The notes under the pieces are model-generated. The model did not search any database. It saw nothing but the letters and a program-made list of their open reading frames with translations, and was not told the DNA's origin. Positions 54,832 through 63,172 of a DNA stretch of 64,000 nt are shown here, in pieces (the first letter of the stretch is position 1; every line of letters starts with the position of its first letter). Origin of the DNA: Nocardioides sp. Root682 (GTDB taxonomy: Bacteria; Actinomycetota; Actinomycetes; Propionibacteriales; Nocardioidaceae); assembly GCF_001427795.1 (NCBI RefSeq), contig NZ_LMHJ01000003.1:975106-1039105 (forward strand), written 5' to 3'. Position numbers and translations under genes: made by a program.

Positions 54832-55619
54832 ATCTCGCTCCGGATCGCCCACAGGTCGGGGAACAGCTGGTGGGTGACGGTGCTCCAGAGGTACGTCGCG
54901 CCCGACGAGCCGCCCGTGCCCATCTTGGCGCCGATGGTCCGCTCCACCATCTTGACGTGGCGGTAGCGCCACTCCTGGAGTCCCTCGTCGAGGTCGACGA
55001 GCCGCTCGGCGACCTGGGCGGAGCCGCCGTCCTCCGCGTAGGCAGCCAGGAGCAGGGTCTGGACCTCGGGGGACGGCTCCCACGGGGTGGACAGGTCGCG
55101 GTCGAGCGCGACCGGCGGGACGTCGTACCCCTGGGTGACGAGGTAGCGCAGGTAGGAGTCGAACACCGAAGGGCGCGACATCGCGGTGGCGATCCGCTCG
55201 CGGCCGGCGCTGCCCTCCGGGTAGTGCTCGAACACGCGGCGGTCCCGGCGGCCCAGGGTCGCCTCGAGCTCGCGGAACTGCTCGGACTGGAACCCGCTCG
55301 ATGCGTCGAGCCGGCCGCGGAAGCTGGTGAACTGACGCGGCGTCATGGTCTCGAGGACGTCGACCTGCGCGACCGCCACCTTGAGGATCGCGAGCACTCG
55401 CCCGAGCGTGTGGAGCGCGCGAGGCGTGTCCCCGTCCTCCAGGCGGCGCTGGAGACCGGTGAGCTCGTGCAGCATCTGCTTGAACCACAGCTCGTAGACC
55501 TGGTGGATCACGATGAACAGGAGCTCGTCGTGCTCGTCGGATCGCGGCCGCTGGGCGGCGAGGACCTCGTCGAGGGCGAGATAGTGGCTGTACGTCAGCG
55601 ACGGGTGCGGTTCGTTCAC
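54828..55619 (-). CDS. kynA: Tryptophan 2,3-dioxygenase
   Basis: Haem enzyme opening the indole ring of tryptophan to N-formylkynurenine. 263 residues with family sequences LTYSHYLALDEVLAAQ, IHQVYELWFKQMLHEL (haem-pocket His and substrate residues), TPRQFTSFRGRLDASSGFQS and KMVERTIGAKMGTGGSSGAT. It heads the kyn pair; the upstream gene ends 32 bases before, so cotranscription is possible. Confidence 0.95.
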   Translation of the reverse strand: MNEPHPSLTYSHYLALDEVLAAQRPRSDEHDELLFIVIHQVYELWFKQMLHELTGLQRRLEDGDTPRALHTLGRVLAILKVAVAQVDVLETMTPRQFTSFRGRLDASSGFQSEQFRELEATLGRRDRRVFEHYPEGSAGRERIATAMSRPSVFDSYLRYLVTQGYDVPPVALDRDLSTPWEPSPEVQTLLLAAYAEDGGSAQVAERLVDLDEGLQEWRYRHVKMVERTIGAKMGTGGSSGATYLWSTVTHQLFPDLWAIRSEM

Positions 55620-55651
55620 GGGACCACTGTCACAGAGCGGTCAACCCCTGC

Positions 55652-56323
55652 TCACTCCGCGGTGACCGCGACCCGCAGACCGACGTCGTACCTGTCGGCG
55701 CCGGACGACATGGTTCCGGCGAGGACGACGCCCTCGGGACCGGGGTGGCGGTTGCGAAGGACGCCGACGGCACGTAGCTCCGGCGGCAGGGTGAGCGCCG
55801 CACCGAGGTACCCGACGACCTCCGCCTCGTCGGTGATGAAGATGGTGGTCTCGCCCTCGACGAACTCCGCGTCGCGCAGGCTGAGGTCGATCGGATCGGA
55901 TCCGCGGGACTCCACGGTCAGCATGACCGGGCCGTCGGCGCCGGACTGACGGGCCGACAGCGCAGCCACGGCGACGGCCTCCTGTGCCACGGCTGAGCAC
56001 TCGGACTGCAGCGAGCGCAGCGCCGTACCGATCTCGTCGGTCTCGCCCCAGAGGCCGCGTCGTCCGCCCGATCCGATCGCTGACCACGCACCCGCGGCAG
56101 GCGGCCGGCTGGCCGTGAAGTCGGGCCAGGCGGAGGTCGCGAGGGATTGGGCCAGCCCGAGCACGGAGGCGTCGATGCTGCCGTGCCACCACCCGACCTC
56201 GGGACGCTCCGTGTCGGTGGGGCGCGCGTTCACCCGCGTGACGACGCCGTCGTCGGCGAGCACCATCTGCTGGTGGACGGTCGAGGTGACCTGGAACGTG
56301 AAGGTCAGCAAGGTCTCGCTCAT
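55652..56323 (-). CDS. Unknown protein, last gene of the YkgJ/metallopeptidase operon
   Basis: A 223-residue soluble protein without signal or membrane segments, starting LLTFTFQVTSTVHQQMVLAD and containing a Trp-rich region (EVGWWHGSIDAS). Its start overlaps the stop of the metallopeptidase-like gene by four bases, so it is probably made together with it, perhaps as a chaperone or protective partner. I do not recognise the family. Confidence 0.75.
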   Translation of the reverse strand: MSETLLTFTFQVTSTVHQQMVLADDGVVTRVNARPTDTERPEVGWWHGSIDASVLGLAQSLATSAWPDFTASRPPAAGAWSAIGSGGRRGLWGETDEIGTALRSLQSECSAVAQEAVAVAALSARQSGADGPVMLTVESRGSDPIDLSLRDAEFVEGETTIFITDEAEVVGYLGAALTLPPELRAVGVLRNRHPGPEGVVLAGTMSSGADRYDVGLRVAVTAE

Positions 56324-58494
56324 CGGGTGACCTTCGCGGTGAAGCTCTCCTCGTCGGCCTTCTTCAGCAGGCTGTTGAACTGGCCGACGACCGGCGCGAT
56401 GAGGTCAGCCCGGAAGCCGGCCTGGCTGACGTCGTTGGAGCTCATCACCGAGCTGCTGTTGTGTCGCACGTCGGTGCCCGCCGATCCCGTCCCCGGGTTG
56501 ATCTCGCCCACCCCGGGAGCGTAGTTCGCCTTGTTCTGCTGCGCCTGCAACATGGCGTGCAGCTTGGTTGCGATGGCGGTGACGTTGGGATCCGGGGGGC
56601 CCTTCGCGGCCAGGGCGCCGGCCTTGAGGCCGACGGTGCTGCTGACCTCGTTCTCGATCTGGGCCTTGAGCTCGGTGAGCTGGTTGTCGACCTTCTCCTG
56701 CACGGCGCCGTCCACGAAGGCCATGGCCGCCTTGTTCGCGCTCACCTTGGCGGTCGAGTCGATCAGGCGCCGGAGTCGGATGTAGAGCTGTCCGGTGCCG
56801 TTGATCTTGGGGAAGATCCCGGCCGCGATCGCGGCGTCCACCGCGGCCGTGATCTGGGGCGTGACCACCGCGGGTGTGTACGCCGAGTCGAGTCCCTTCC
56901 CGGGCTCCGACCACCGCTTGGGGATCTCCTCGAGCTGTCCGAGCAATGTCGTCGAGGGCGCGATCTTCGGCAGCCCGGGACCGCCGATCATGCTGTCGGC
57001 GAGCTTCGAGGCCTCCGACTTGCCGCCGCCGGTGGTGCCGAAGTCGGTCACATTGGCCGAGAGGTCGGTGCGGACCGTCACCTCGGAGCCGTCGGCACCC
57101 TTGGTCTTGAAATTGCCGTTCATCGCGTTCTGCCAGTCCCAGAAGATCCCCAGCACCATGCTCGAGATGTGCTTCGTCGACGTCGCGGCGAGAGCGTCGG
57201 TGGCCCTGGTCAGGTTCGACAGGTTCTGGCCGGTCTGGAAGGCGACCACCGATTCGAGCTGGTGCTTGATCGACTTGGACTTCAGGTGCGGCTCGATCTG
57301 GGACACGATGCCCGACCGCAGGCCACTGTCGGCCCACGTGTTCCGCACCGCACCGGTGAGCTGCTTGCGCAGGGTCGGGAACGACTTCGCGAAGGTCTCC
57401 GAGATGGTGCCGATGTTGGCGGACATCCGGCCCTCGATGACCGGCATCAGTGCCGCCGTGACCATCAGCCGGACGGTGTGCTGGTCCAGCTCCTTGTCCG
57501 CGGTCGCGGCTCCGCCACCCATCTTGTGCAACATCTGGTGGGTCTGGTCGTCACTGCGGAAGTACTCGTCCTGCAGCCCGAGCAGGTGGCCGTACTCGTG
57601 GGCGGAGGTGGCGACCAGGTCGGCCTGGCTCGTGTCGCCGTAGTTCTTCTTGGTGTTCATGTACCAGTGGCCGGAGTCGACCGGGTGCGCGCCGTCGCGG
57701 TCGGCATCGACGTTGGGTCCGAAGACCCGGATCGTGGCGTGGACGCCCTTGGCCGCCAGGGAGTACTCCGGCTGGGCGAGGAACTTGAGCGGCAGGTTGA
57801 TCGGGGTGGGCGCCGGCGCGGGAGCCGCCTTGCCGTCCGGTCCCGGGGGACCGGCCTTCGGCACGGTCTTGCTGTTGAGGTCGAAGTGGTCCCAGGCGGC
57901 GGTGATCCCCTTGACCTGGGTCGCGATGAAGGTGCGGCGCTTGTCGCCCGCGGGGATCTCCTTGGGGGTGCCGATGTCCCTGGCGAACGTCGGGTCCGGT
58001 TGCTTGTTGCCGGCCTTGTCGAGAGCGAAGCCGCCGGCCTTGTTCTTCAGCCACTTGTTCTCGCCACGGTTCTGCTGGACGAACTGGATCTTGACGGTGA
58101 CCAGGGCGTGGTCAGCCTTGCGGTCGATCTCGTACTCGATGTTGGGGTTCGGGTTGGCGTAGCCGGTCGGGACGAACTGCTTGGCCGCCGCCGTCAGCGG
58201 AGCGGCGGCTGCGGCAGCCGGTGCCGCGGGGTCCTCGTAGAGCGTCTCGCCGGTGTCGGCGTACTTCACCGGAACCCGCTGGATCACCTCACGGCCGTCG
58301 GCCTTCGAACCCATCCAGGAGGACAGGCGGGTGTTCCCGACCTCTCGGCCCAGGCGCTGCATGGACGTGGGCCCCATCGGTCCGGTGACAGGCGTCTGCT
58401 CGGGAGGCAGGAGATGGGCCTTCGAGCGCAGGTCGTCCTCCCGCCGGAGGGATTCCTGGCGGGAGGGCTCGGGCTCGCGTGCCCGCTCCCTCAT
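56320..58494 (-). CDS. Large HExxH metallopeptidase-like protein with eCIS-type N-terminus
   Basis: A 724-residue protein. There is no signal peptide. Near residues 45-75, SMQRLGREVGNTRLSSWMG and EVIQRVP parallel the LQRAAGNAATAQLM and VQR motifs of the eCIS DUF4157 protein. A beta-rich region follows, then HEYGHLLGLQDEY at 299-311, a metzincin/M10-like extended zinc motif with a downstream Asp. The C-terminal ~400 residues are helical with Ala/Thr/Asn-rich stretches. ATG at 58494 overlaps the stop of the YkgJ-type gene. This may be a cargo toxin or maturation protein of the injection system 10 kb away; no substrate is known. Confidence 0.78.
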   Translation of the reverse strand: MRERAREPEPSRQESLRREDDLRSKAHLLPPEQTPVTGPMGPTSMQRLGREVGNTRLSSWMGSKADGREVIQRVPVKYADTGETLYEDPAAPAAAAAAPLTAAAKQFVPTGYANPNPNIEYEIDRKADHALVTVKIQFVQQNRGENKWLKNKAGGFALDKAGNKQPDPTFARDIGTPKEIPAGDKRRTFIATQVKGITAAWDHFDLNSKTVPKAGPPGPDGKAAPAPAPTPINLPLKFLAQPEYSLAAKGVHATIRVFGPNVDADRDGAHPVDSGHWYMNTKKNYGDTSQADLVATSAHEYGHLLGLQDEYFRSDDQTHQMLHKMGGGAATADKELDQHTVRLMVTAALMPVIEGRMSANIGTISETFAKSFPTLRKQLTGAVRNTWADSGLRSGIVSQIEPHLKSKSIKHQLESVVAFQTGQNLSNLTRATDALAATSTKHISSMVLGIFWDWQNAMNGNFKTKGADGSEVTVRTDLSANVTDFGTTGGGKSEASKLADSMIGGPGLPKIAPSTTLLGQLEEIPKRWSEPGKGLDSAYTPAVVTPQITAAVDAAIAAGIFPKINGTGQLYIRLRRLIDSTAKVSANKAAMAFVDGAVQEKVDNQLTELKAQIENEVSSTVGLKAGALAAKGPPDPNVTAIATKLHAMLQAQQNKANYAPGVGEINPGTGSAGTDVRHNSSSVMSSNDVSQAGFRADLIAPVVGQFNSLLKKADEESFTAKVTR

Positions 58495-59594
58495 GTCGGT
58501 GCCTGTTCCAGCCCTGCCGCCTTGCGCCACGACGCCTCGATCTGCGCCCGGATGTCGTCGACAGGGGCGATGGTGGCGATCACACCGTTCTCGTCGACCA
58601 CGATGCACTCGGTGAGCGCCGGCAGCTCGTCCAGCCGCACCCGGACGCTGGCGGCGGGCCGTGGCTGCAGGTACTTCTCGCGGTAGGTGCACTTCCAGGC
58701 GTCGTAGTAGCGGCAGTACAGCGGGCGCTCGGGTTGGCCGTAGACACCGCAGCGCCCGTCGGTGAGATGGCGACAGGTGGTCTTGATCGCGAGGGACCAT
58801 CCGGCGTCCGAGACCGACAGCTCGACACCGGGGAAGCCGAGGCAGAACTGGAAGAAGTCGAGCGAGCTCTTGGTGGTGGGGAATCCCTGTGCGAACTCGA
58901 GGGTCTCGCAGCACGGCGCCGAGCAGGTGTCGCACGGCTGCGGGTTGTCGGCGAAGGGAAGCTGCCGCCGGTGGGCCGGCGTCGGGTCCTCGGCTCCGAC
59001 GACCTCCGCGTGCCAGCGCTCGTAGGCGTGGTCGGACGGCACCGGGGCCGCCTCGTCCCACGGCACCTCGTCGCTGACACTGGCGAGCGCGTTCACCAGC
59101 TCGTCCCAGTCGGGGATGCCGATCACGTTCCTCGCGTCGTCGAACTCGACGCGTTCGGTGATGAAGTCGAGCCGGGCCCGGTCGACGAAGACGAAGTCCG
59201 CGGTCACCGACTTCGTCATCGAGCGCTTGTACCAGCACTGGTAGGGGCTGTAGTTCTGGCAGATGTTCGGTTGCTTGTCCGTGGCGTGCACGGTGCAGGC
59301 CATGTGCTCGGTGTCGAGGAACCGGCACGGGTTGACGTAGTAGACGCTCCACTCGCCGGTGCGGGTCACGCCGAGCCGGATCCGGTCGAAGTTGAGCAGG
59401 TAGGCGGCGTACGAGAGATCACCGACCGTGCTGACGCTGAAGGTGTGCACGGGCAGGTGCGTGCAGCACGGCGAGGTGCTGCAGGTCGCGCAGGGCGATT
59501 CGAGCGCCTCGCCGTAGGTCAGCGTGCGCGCAGAGGGATCCACGACGCCGGCCGCGATGCTCCGCCACGGAATGAACACGGGGGCCTGCGTCAT
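58491..59594 (-). CDS. YkgJ-type cysteine-cluster protein with two Cys modules
   Basis: A 367-residue protein with two copies of a YkgJ/zinc-iron-chelating type motif: CATCSTSPCCTHLPV with CRFLD ... CTVHATDKQPNICQNYSPYQC, and CDTCSAPCCETLEF with CRHLTDGRCGVYGQPERPLYC. A duplicated module is less usual; most members have one. Cys clusters bind Fe or Zn, and some homologues are fused to or work with protein-lysine methylation or peptide-modifying enzymes. ATG at 59594 is divergent from a small membrane protein gene. First gene of an overlapped three-gene operon. Confidence 0.82.
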   Translation of the reverse strand: MTQAPVFIPWRSIAAGVVDPSARTLTYGEALESPCATCSTSPCCTHLPVHTFSVSTVGDLSYAAYLLNFDRIRLGVTRTGEWSVYYVNPCRFLDTEHMACTVHATDKQPNICQNYSPYQCWYKRSMTKSVTADFVFVDRARLDFITERVEFDDARNVIGIPDWDELVNALASVSDEVPWDEAAPVPSDHAYERWHAEVVGAEDPTPAHRRQLPFADNPQPCDTCSAPCCETLEFAQGFPTTKSSLDFFQFCLGFPGVELSVSDAGWSLAIKTTCRHLTDGRCGVYGQPERPLYCRYYDAWKCTYREKYLQPRPAASVRVRLDELPALTECIVVDENGVIATIAPVDDIRAQIEASWRKAAGLEQAPT

Positions 59595-59709
59595 GAGGTG
59601 CCCGTCCACCACAGCATGGGCAAAATCTATGGCGGGACGGCTCGGGGCCGCGACGACCGGGTGGCGGACGATCGGGCGCCCTGCGCTGCCCCTTCGGGCA
59701 GTTGGGCGT

Positions 59710-59732
59710 GGTGTGGCCCACACCGATACGAT
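59710..59732 (+). promoter_or_regulatory. Palindrome and -10 box in a divergent promoter region
   Basis: GGTGTGG-c-CCACACC (59710-59724) lies just before TACGAT (59727-59732), nine bases from the ATG of the membrane-protein gene. It could be an operator for the divergent pair. Leaderless start likely. Confidence 0.4.
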
Positions 59733-59741
59733 CGCCCAGAC

Positions 59742-60107
59742 ATGGACGAGGCAGATCAGGCGCGCGACGCCGGAACCGAGGCGGCGGACCGTTCGCGGCG
59801 ACCCGACTGGTTCCATCGTGGGCACCCGGTGTTCTTCCCCCTCGCGGGTTTCTTCACCGGCATGGTCTCGATCATCGTCGTCCCCGGCCTCTATGCGGCC
59901 GTTCTCCGCTGGCTCGTGGGCTACCACCGCGCCGAGGAGCTCTTCCCGTTCGTGCTGCTCCTGCTGGCGATCCCCATCGGCCTGCTGGTGCCCCACCACA
60001 CGCGGCGCTTTGCGCGCTACATGTTGCTGGGGACGGTGGCGACCCTCGTGGTCGCGGTCGGGGTCGCCGGGGCCGTGCTCTGGTTCCTGCTCAAGCGCGA
60101 CGCCTGA
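59742..60107 (+). CDS. Small membrane protein
   Basis: A 121-residue protein. A charged N-terminus (MDEADQARDAGTEAADRSRR) is followed by three membrane helices (FFPLAGFFTGMVSIIVVPGL; ELFPFVLLLLAIPIGLLVPH; YMLLGTVATLVVAVGVAGAV). This fits small actinobacterial membrane proteins placed before rlmN. The function is unknown. The ATG is preferred because a TACGAT box precedes it. Confidence 0.8.
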   Translation: MDEADQARDAGTEAADRSRRPDWFHRGHPVFFPLAGFFTGMVSIIVVPGLYAAVLRWLVGYHRAEELFPFVLLLLAIPIGLLVPHHTRRFARYMLLGTVATLVVAVGVAGAVLWFLLKRDA

Positions 60108-60149
60108 CGTTTCGGCGTCCGTCGGCGCAGGTGGGACAATCGATCCACG

Positions 60150-61283
60150 ATGACCGACCAGCCAGACTCCGCCCGGCGCCCGCTCCCGCTCGTGTTCGAC
60201 GAGCCGCGCGGCCGCAAGAAGCCGCCGCGCCACCTCGCCGACCTGACCGCGGCCGAGCGCAAGGACCTCCTGGTCGAGATGGGCCTGCCGGGCTTCCGGG
60301 CCAAGCAGGTCGCCACGCACTACTTCTCGCGCCTCGCCGATGCCCCCGAGCAGATGACCGACCTGCCGGCCGCCCAGCGAGCCGAGCTGGTCACGGCGCT
60401 GCTGCCCGACCTGATGACGCCGTTGCGCACCCTCGAGGCCGACAAGGGCACCACCCGCAAGACGTTGTGGAAGCTCTTCGACGGATCGCTCGTCGAGTCG
60501 GTGCTGATGCGCTACCCCGGGCGGGTCACCATGTGTGTCTCCAGCCAGGCCGGTTGCGGCATGGCGTGCCCGTTCTGCGCGACCGGCCAGGGTGGCCTGC
60601 AGCGGAACATGTCGACCGCGGAGATCGTGGAGCAGGTCATCGCCGGCGCCCGTTCACTCGAACGCGGCGAGGTGCCCGGTGGCGGCGGTCGCGTCAACAA
60701 CGTGGTGTTCATGGGCATGGGGGAGCCGATGGCCAACTACAAGGCCGTCATCGGCGCCGTACGACGCCTCACGGATCCCGCGCCCGACGGCTACGGCATG
60801 TCGGCGCGCGGCATCACCGTCTCCACCGTCGGCCTCGTGCCCCGGATGAAGCAGCTCGCCGACGAGGGCATCCCCGTCACGCTGGCGCTCAGCCTGCACG
60901 CCCCTGACGACGAGCTGCGCAACACGCTGGTCCCGATCAACACCCGCTTCTCCGTCGCCGAGACGGTCGACGCGGCCTACGAGTACTTCGTGAAGACCAA
61001 GCGTCGCGTCTCGATCGAGTACGCCATGATGCGCGAGATCAACGACCAGGCTTGGCGCGCGGACCTGCTGGCCGACGTGCTGAACGAACGTGGCCACGGC
61101 TGGGTGCACGTCAACCTGATCCCGCTCAACCCCACTCCGGGGTCGAAGTGGACGGCGTCCGACCCGAAGGACGAGCGCGAGTTCGTCCGTCGGCTCGAGG
61201 CCAAGGGCGTGCCGACGACCGTCCGCGACACCCGTGGCTCCGAGATCGACGGCGCCTGCGGACAGCTCGCCGCAGTCGAGTAG
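60150..61283 (+). CDS. rlmN: Dual-specificity RNA methyltransferase RlmN
   Basis: Radical SAM enzyme making m2A2503 in 23S rRNA and m2A37 in some tRNAs. 377 residues; the CxxxCxxC cluster ligands are Cys136, Cys140 and Cys143 (in [15 protein letters not shown]). It also shows [31 protein letters not shown] and the C-terminal catalytic Cys in [15 protein letters not shown]. Confidence 0.97.
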   Translation: MTDQPDSARRPLPLVFDEPRGRKKPPRHLADLTAAERKDLLVEMGLPGFRAKQVATHYFSRLADAPEQMTDLPAAQRAELVTALLPDLMTPLRTLEADKGTTRKTLWKLFDGSLVESVLMRYPGRVTMCVSSQAGCGMACPFCATGQGGLQRNMSTAEIVEQVIAGARSLERGEVPGGGGRVNNVVFMGMGEPMANYKAVIGAVRRLTDPAPDGYGMSARGITVSTVGLVPRMKQLADEGIPVTLALSLHAPDDELRNTLVPINTRFSVAETVDAAYEYFVKTKRRVSIEYAMMREINDQAWRADLLADVLNERGHGWVHVNLIPLNPTPGSKWTASDPKDEREFVRRLEAKGVPTTVRDTRGSEIDGACGQLAAVE

Positions 61284-61296
61284 GTCTCGACCGACG

Positions 61297-63051
61297 TCAC
61301 GCCAGCGGGTTGCCCACCAGCAGCTCGACGTTGCGGTCGTCCGCCGTACCGAGGCCACTGCTGTGGTCGTGCCAGTCGTTCGCGGCGAGCTCGCGGGCGA
61401 GGCTGGCCAGCTGCGTCGGGTTGGCGAGGTTCGCGTTGGACGCCGGACCGGTGTGATCGACCATCGTGGTGAAGATCGACAGGCTGCCGTCGGTGTTGTC
61501 GGCGACCTCGATGATCCGGGCCTGCTGCGGCCAGTCGATGTGCGAGGCCGTGGTGATCTCCCACAGGCCGCCGCCACCGGTGCGGGGCCGCGGCGTGATC
61601 TTGTTGGTGTGGGTGTGGCCGTTGACCCACGCGATGACCTGCGGGTGCGAGAGCAGCTCCGTGAGCACCGTTCCGCCGGTGACCCGCGTCTCGAGGCTGC
61701 CGCCGGTGGCGATGAGCGGGTTGCCCATGGTGTCGGACGTGTGGTGGCTGAAGACCATCACGATCTTGTCGGCCGAGGCGGCCAGCAGGTTCGTGAGCCA
61801 GGTGAACTGGGTCTTGTCGAGGGAGCCGTCGGCGTACCCGTTGGGGTTCACGGTGTCGAGGACGATGAAGCGGAAGCTGCCCTGGTCGAAGGTGTAGTAG
61901 GCCGTGCCCTGCTGCCGGTTCGCGGTCGTGAACCCGTGGCCGAAGGGGGCCCCGCCCATCGCGAAGTGCTGCTCGACGACCTGCTTGCGGGTGAGCAGGC
62001 GACGGTTGAGGTCGGGGGTGACGACCCGGACGCCCGCATTGGTGACTCCGGAGAGCAGGTTCGTGATGACCGCTGCCGGGTCGCTCATCAGGTTGTCGAG
62101 GACCTCGGCCGGGTTGATGCCGGTCGGGGGAGAGACGACCTTGAGCGCTCCGAGGGCGAGCAGGTTGAGCTGGAGCGTGCTGGTGGGGAAGTTGCCCTGG
62201 ACGAGCCCGTCGTGGTTGCCGAACACGGAGTACCACGGGATGTCGAGGCCCTCGGCCTCGAACTGACGGCGGGCGGCGGTGAGCAGGCCCGGCACGACCG
62301 GGAAGCCGTACTCCTTGCGCGGGCGGTCCACCGGCTTGCCCAGGGGGGCGCCGTCCGGGTGCCAGTAGGCGGTGTCGTACGTCAGGGCGTTGCCGTCCGC
62401 GACGCCCTCCCAGCGGGTCAGGTTGCCGGAGTCGACGCGGACCTGCCCGCCGTTGAGGAGGCCGATGTTCCAGCGGACCTCGTTGAGCTGCGAGTTGTCG
62501 GAGTTGTCACCGGTCTGGATGGCCAGTGCCAGGGGCTTGCCGGTGACCGGGCCATTGGCGACCTGGTTGATGGCACGGACCATCGAGTCCGCCACCTGTC
62601 CGGTCAACATCTCGTGGGGGCGGTACGACGACGACAGCAGCCCCGTCGCGACAGGCGAGCCCGGGTCCTCGAGCCGGTCGACCCACTCCAGGCGCAGGGG
62701 CGACTGGGCGTCGACGATGTGGACGTCGCTGAGCTGCACGAACGCGAGCAGGCCCTGGCGCGCGGCGGCACGACCTGCTCCCGCTTCGATGCCGAGGGCC
62801 ATTCGGGTGCCGTGGGGCTCGCCGGCGACCGCGAGCACCTTGCGGTAGCCCAGCGCGTTGGGCGTGCCCGTCGTGTACGTCTGCTGCAGCGTCGCAGCCG
62901 TCGTCGCAGCCGTCGACGCCGCGGTGGAGGCAGCTGCGGTCGACGCGGAGGCCGCTCCTCCCCGCATCACTCCGGGCAGCGCGGTGGCGGCTGCGGCGAG
63001 CCCGCCCGCGGCGATGGTCTGACGGATCAATTGACGGCGAGAGATCTCCAC
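61297..63051 (-). CDS. Tat-exported metallophosphoesterase (TIGR03767-like)
   Basis: A 584-residue protein with a twin-arginine signal (ISRRQLIRQTIAAGG, hydrophobic stretch, AxA cleavage). The dimetal site motifs are LSDVHIVDAQSPLR, TGDNSDNSQLNE, FGNHDG, FSHHTSDT and NGHTHTNKI. The large size and the AGRAAARQGLLAF-type insert fit the TIGR03767 branch. Start taken as GTG at 63051 so the Tat motif is near the N-terminus; a TTG at 63069 is an alternative. Substrate unknown. Confidence 0.87.
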   Translation of the reverse strand: MEISRRQLIRQTIAAGGLAAAATALPGVMRGGAASASTAAASTAASTAATTAATLQQTYTTGTPNALGYRKVLAVAGEPHGTRMALGIEAGAGRAAARQGLLAFVQLSDVHIVDAQSPLRLEWVDRLEDPGSPVATGLLSSSYRPHEMLTGQVADSMVRAINQVANGPVTGKPLALAIQTGDNSDNSQLNEVRWNIGLLNGGQVRVDSGNLTRWEGVADGNALTYDTAYWHPDGAPLGKPVDRPRKEYGFPVVPGLLTAARRQFEAEGLDIPWYSVFGNHDGLVQGNFPTSTLQLNLLALGALKVVSPPTGINPAEVLDNLMSDPAAVITNLLSGVTNAGVRVVTPDLNRRLLTRKQVVEQHFAMGGAPFGHGFTTANRQQGTAYYTFDQGSFRFIVLDTVNPNGYADGSLDKTQFTWLTNLLAASADKIVMVFSHHTSDTMGNPLIATGGSLETRVTGGTVLTELLSHPQVIAWVNGHTHTNKITPRPRTGGGGLWEITTASHIDWPQQARIIEVADNTDGSLSIFTTMVDHTGPASNANLANPTQLASLARELAANDWHDHSSGLGTADDRNVELLVGNPLA

Positions 63052-63071
63052 GGGTCTCAAACGACGCAACA

Positions 63072-63085
63072 GTGACCCGGGTCAC
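63072..63085. promoter_or_regulatory. Perfect 14-bp palindrome between two divergent genes
   Basis: GTGACCCGGGTCAC lies in the 120-base gap between the phosphoesterase and the glycosyltransferase gene, in an operator-like place. ACGAC and GTCGT flank it (63061-63065, 63086-63090), extending the symmetry partly. Confidence 0.4.
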
Positions 63086-63159
63086 GTCGTACGCCAGTCG
63101 TTCACGAGGCAGTCGCCCGACACTCGCGCAACGGTGGGCGAGCGTTGCGGAACGCTGCC

Positions 63160-63165
63160 TAGCGT
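63160..63165 (+). promoter_or_regulatory. -10 box of a probable leaderless glycosyltransferase transcript
   Basis: TAGCGT ends seven bases before the ATG; AGCGTT-gcgg-AACGCT (63141-63156) lies just upstream. Confidence 0.4.
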
Positions 63166-63172
63166 GCGAGCC

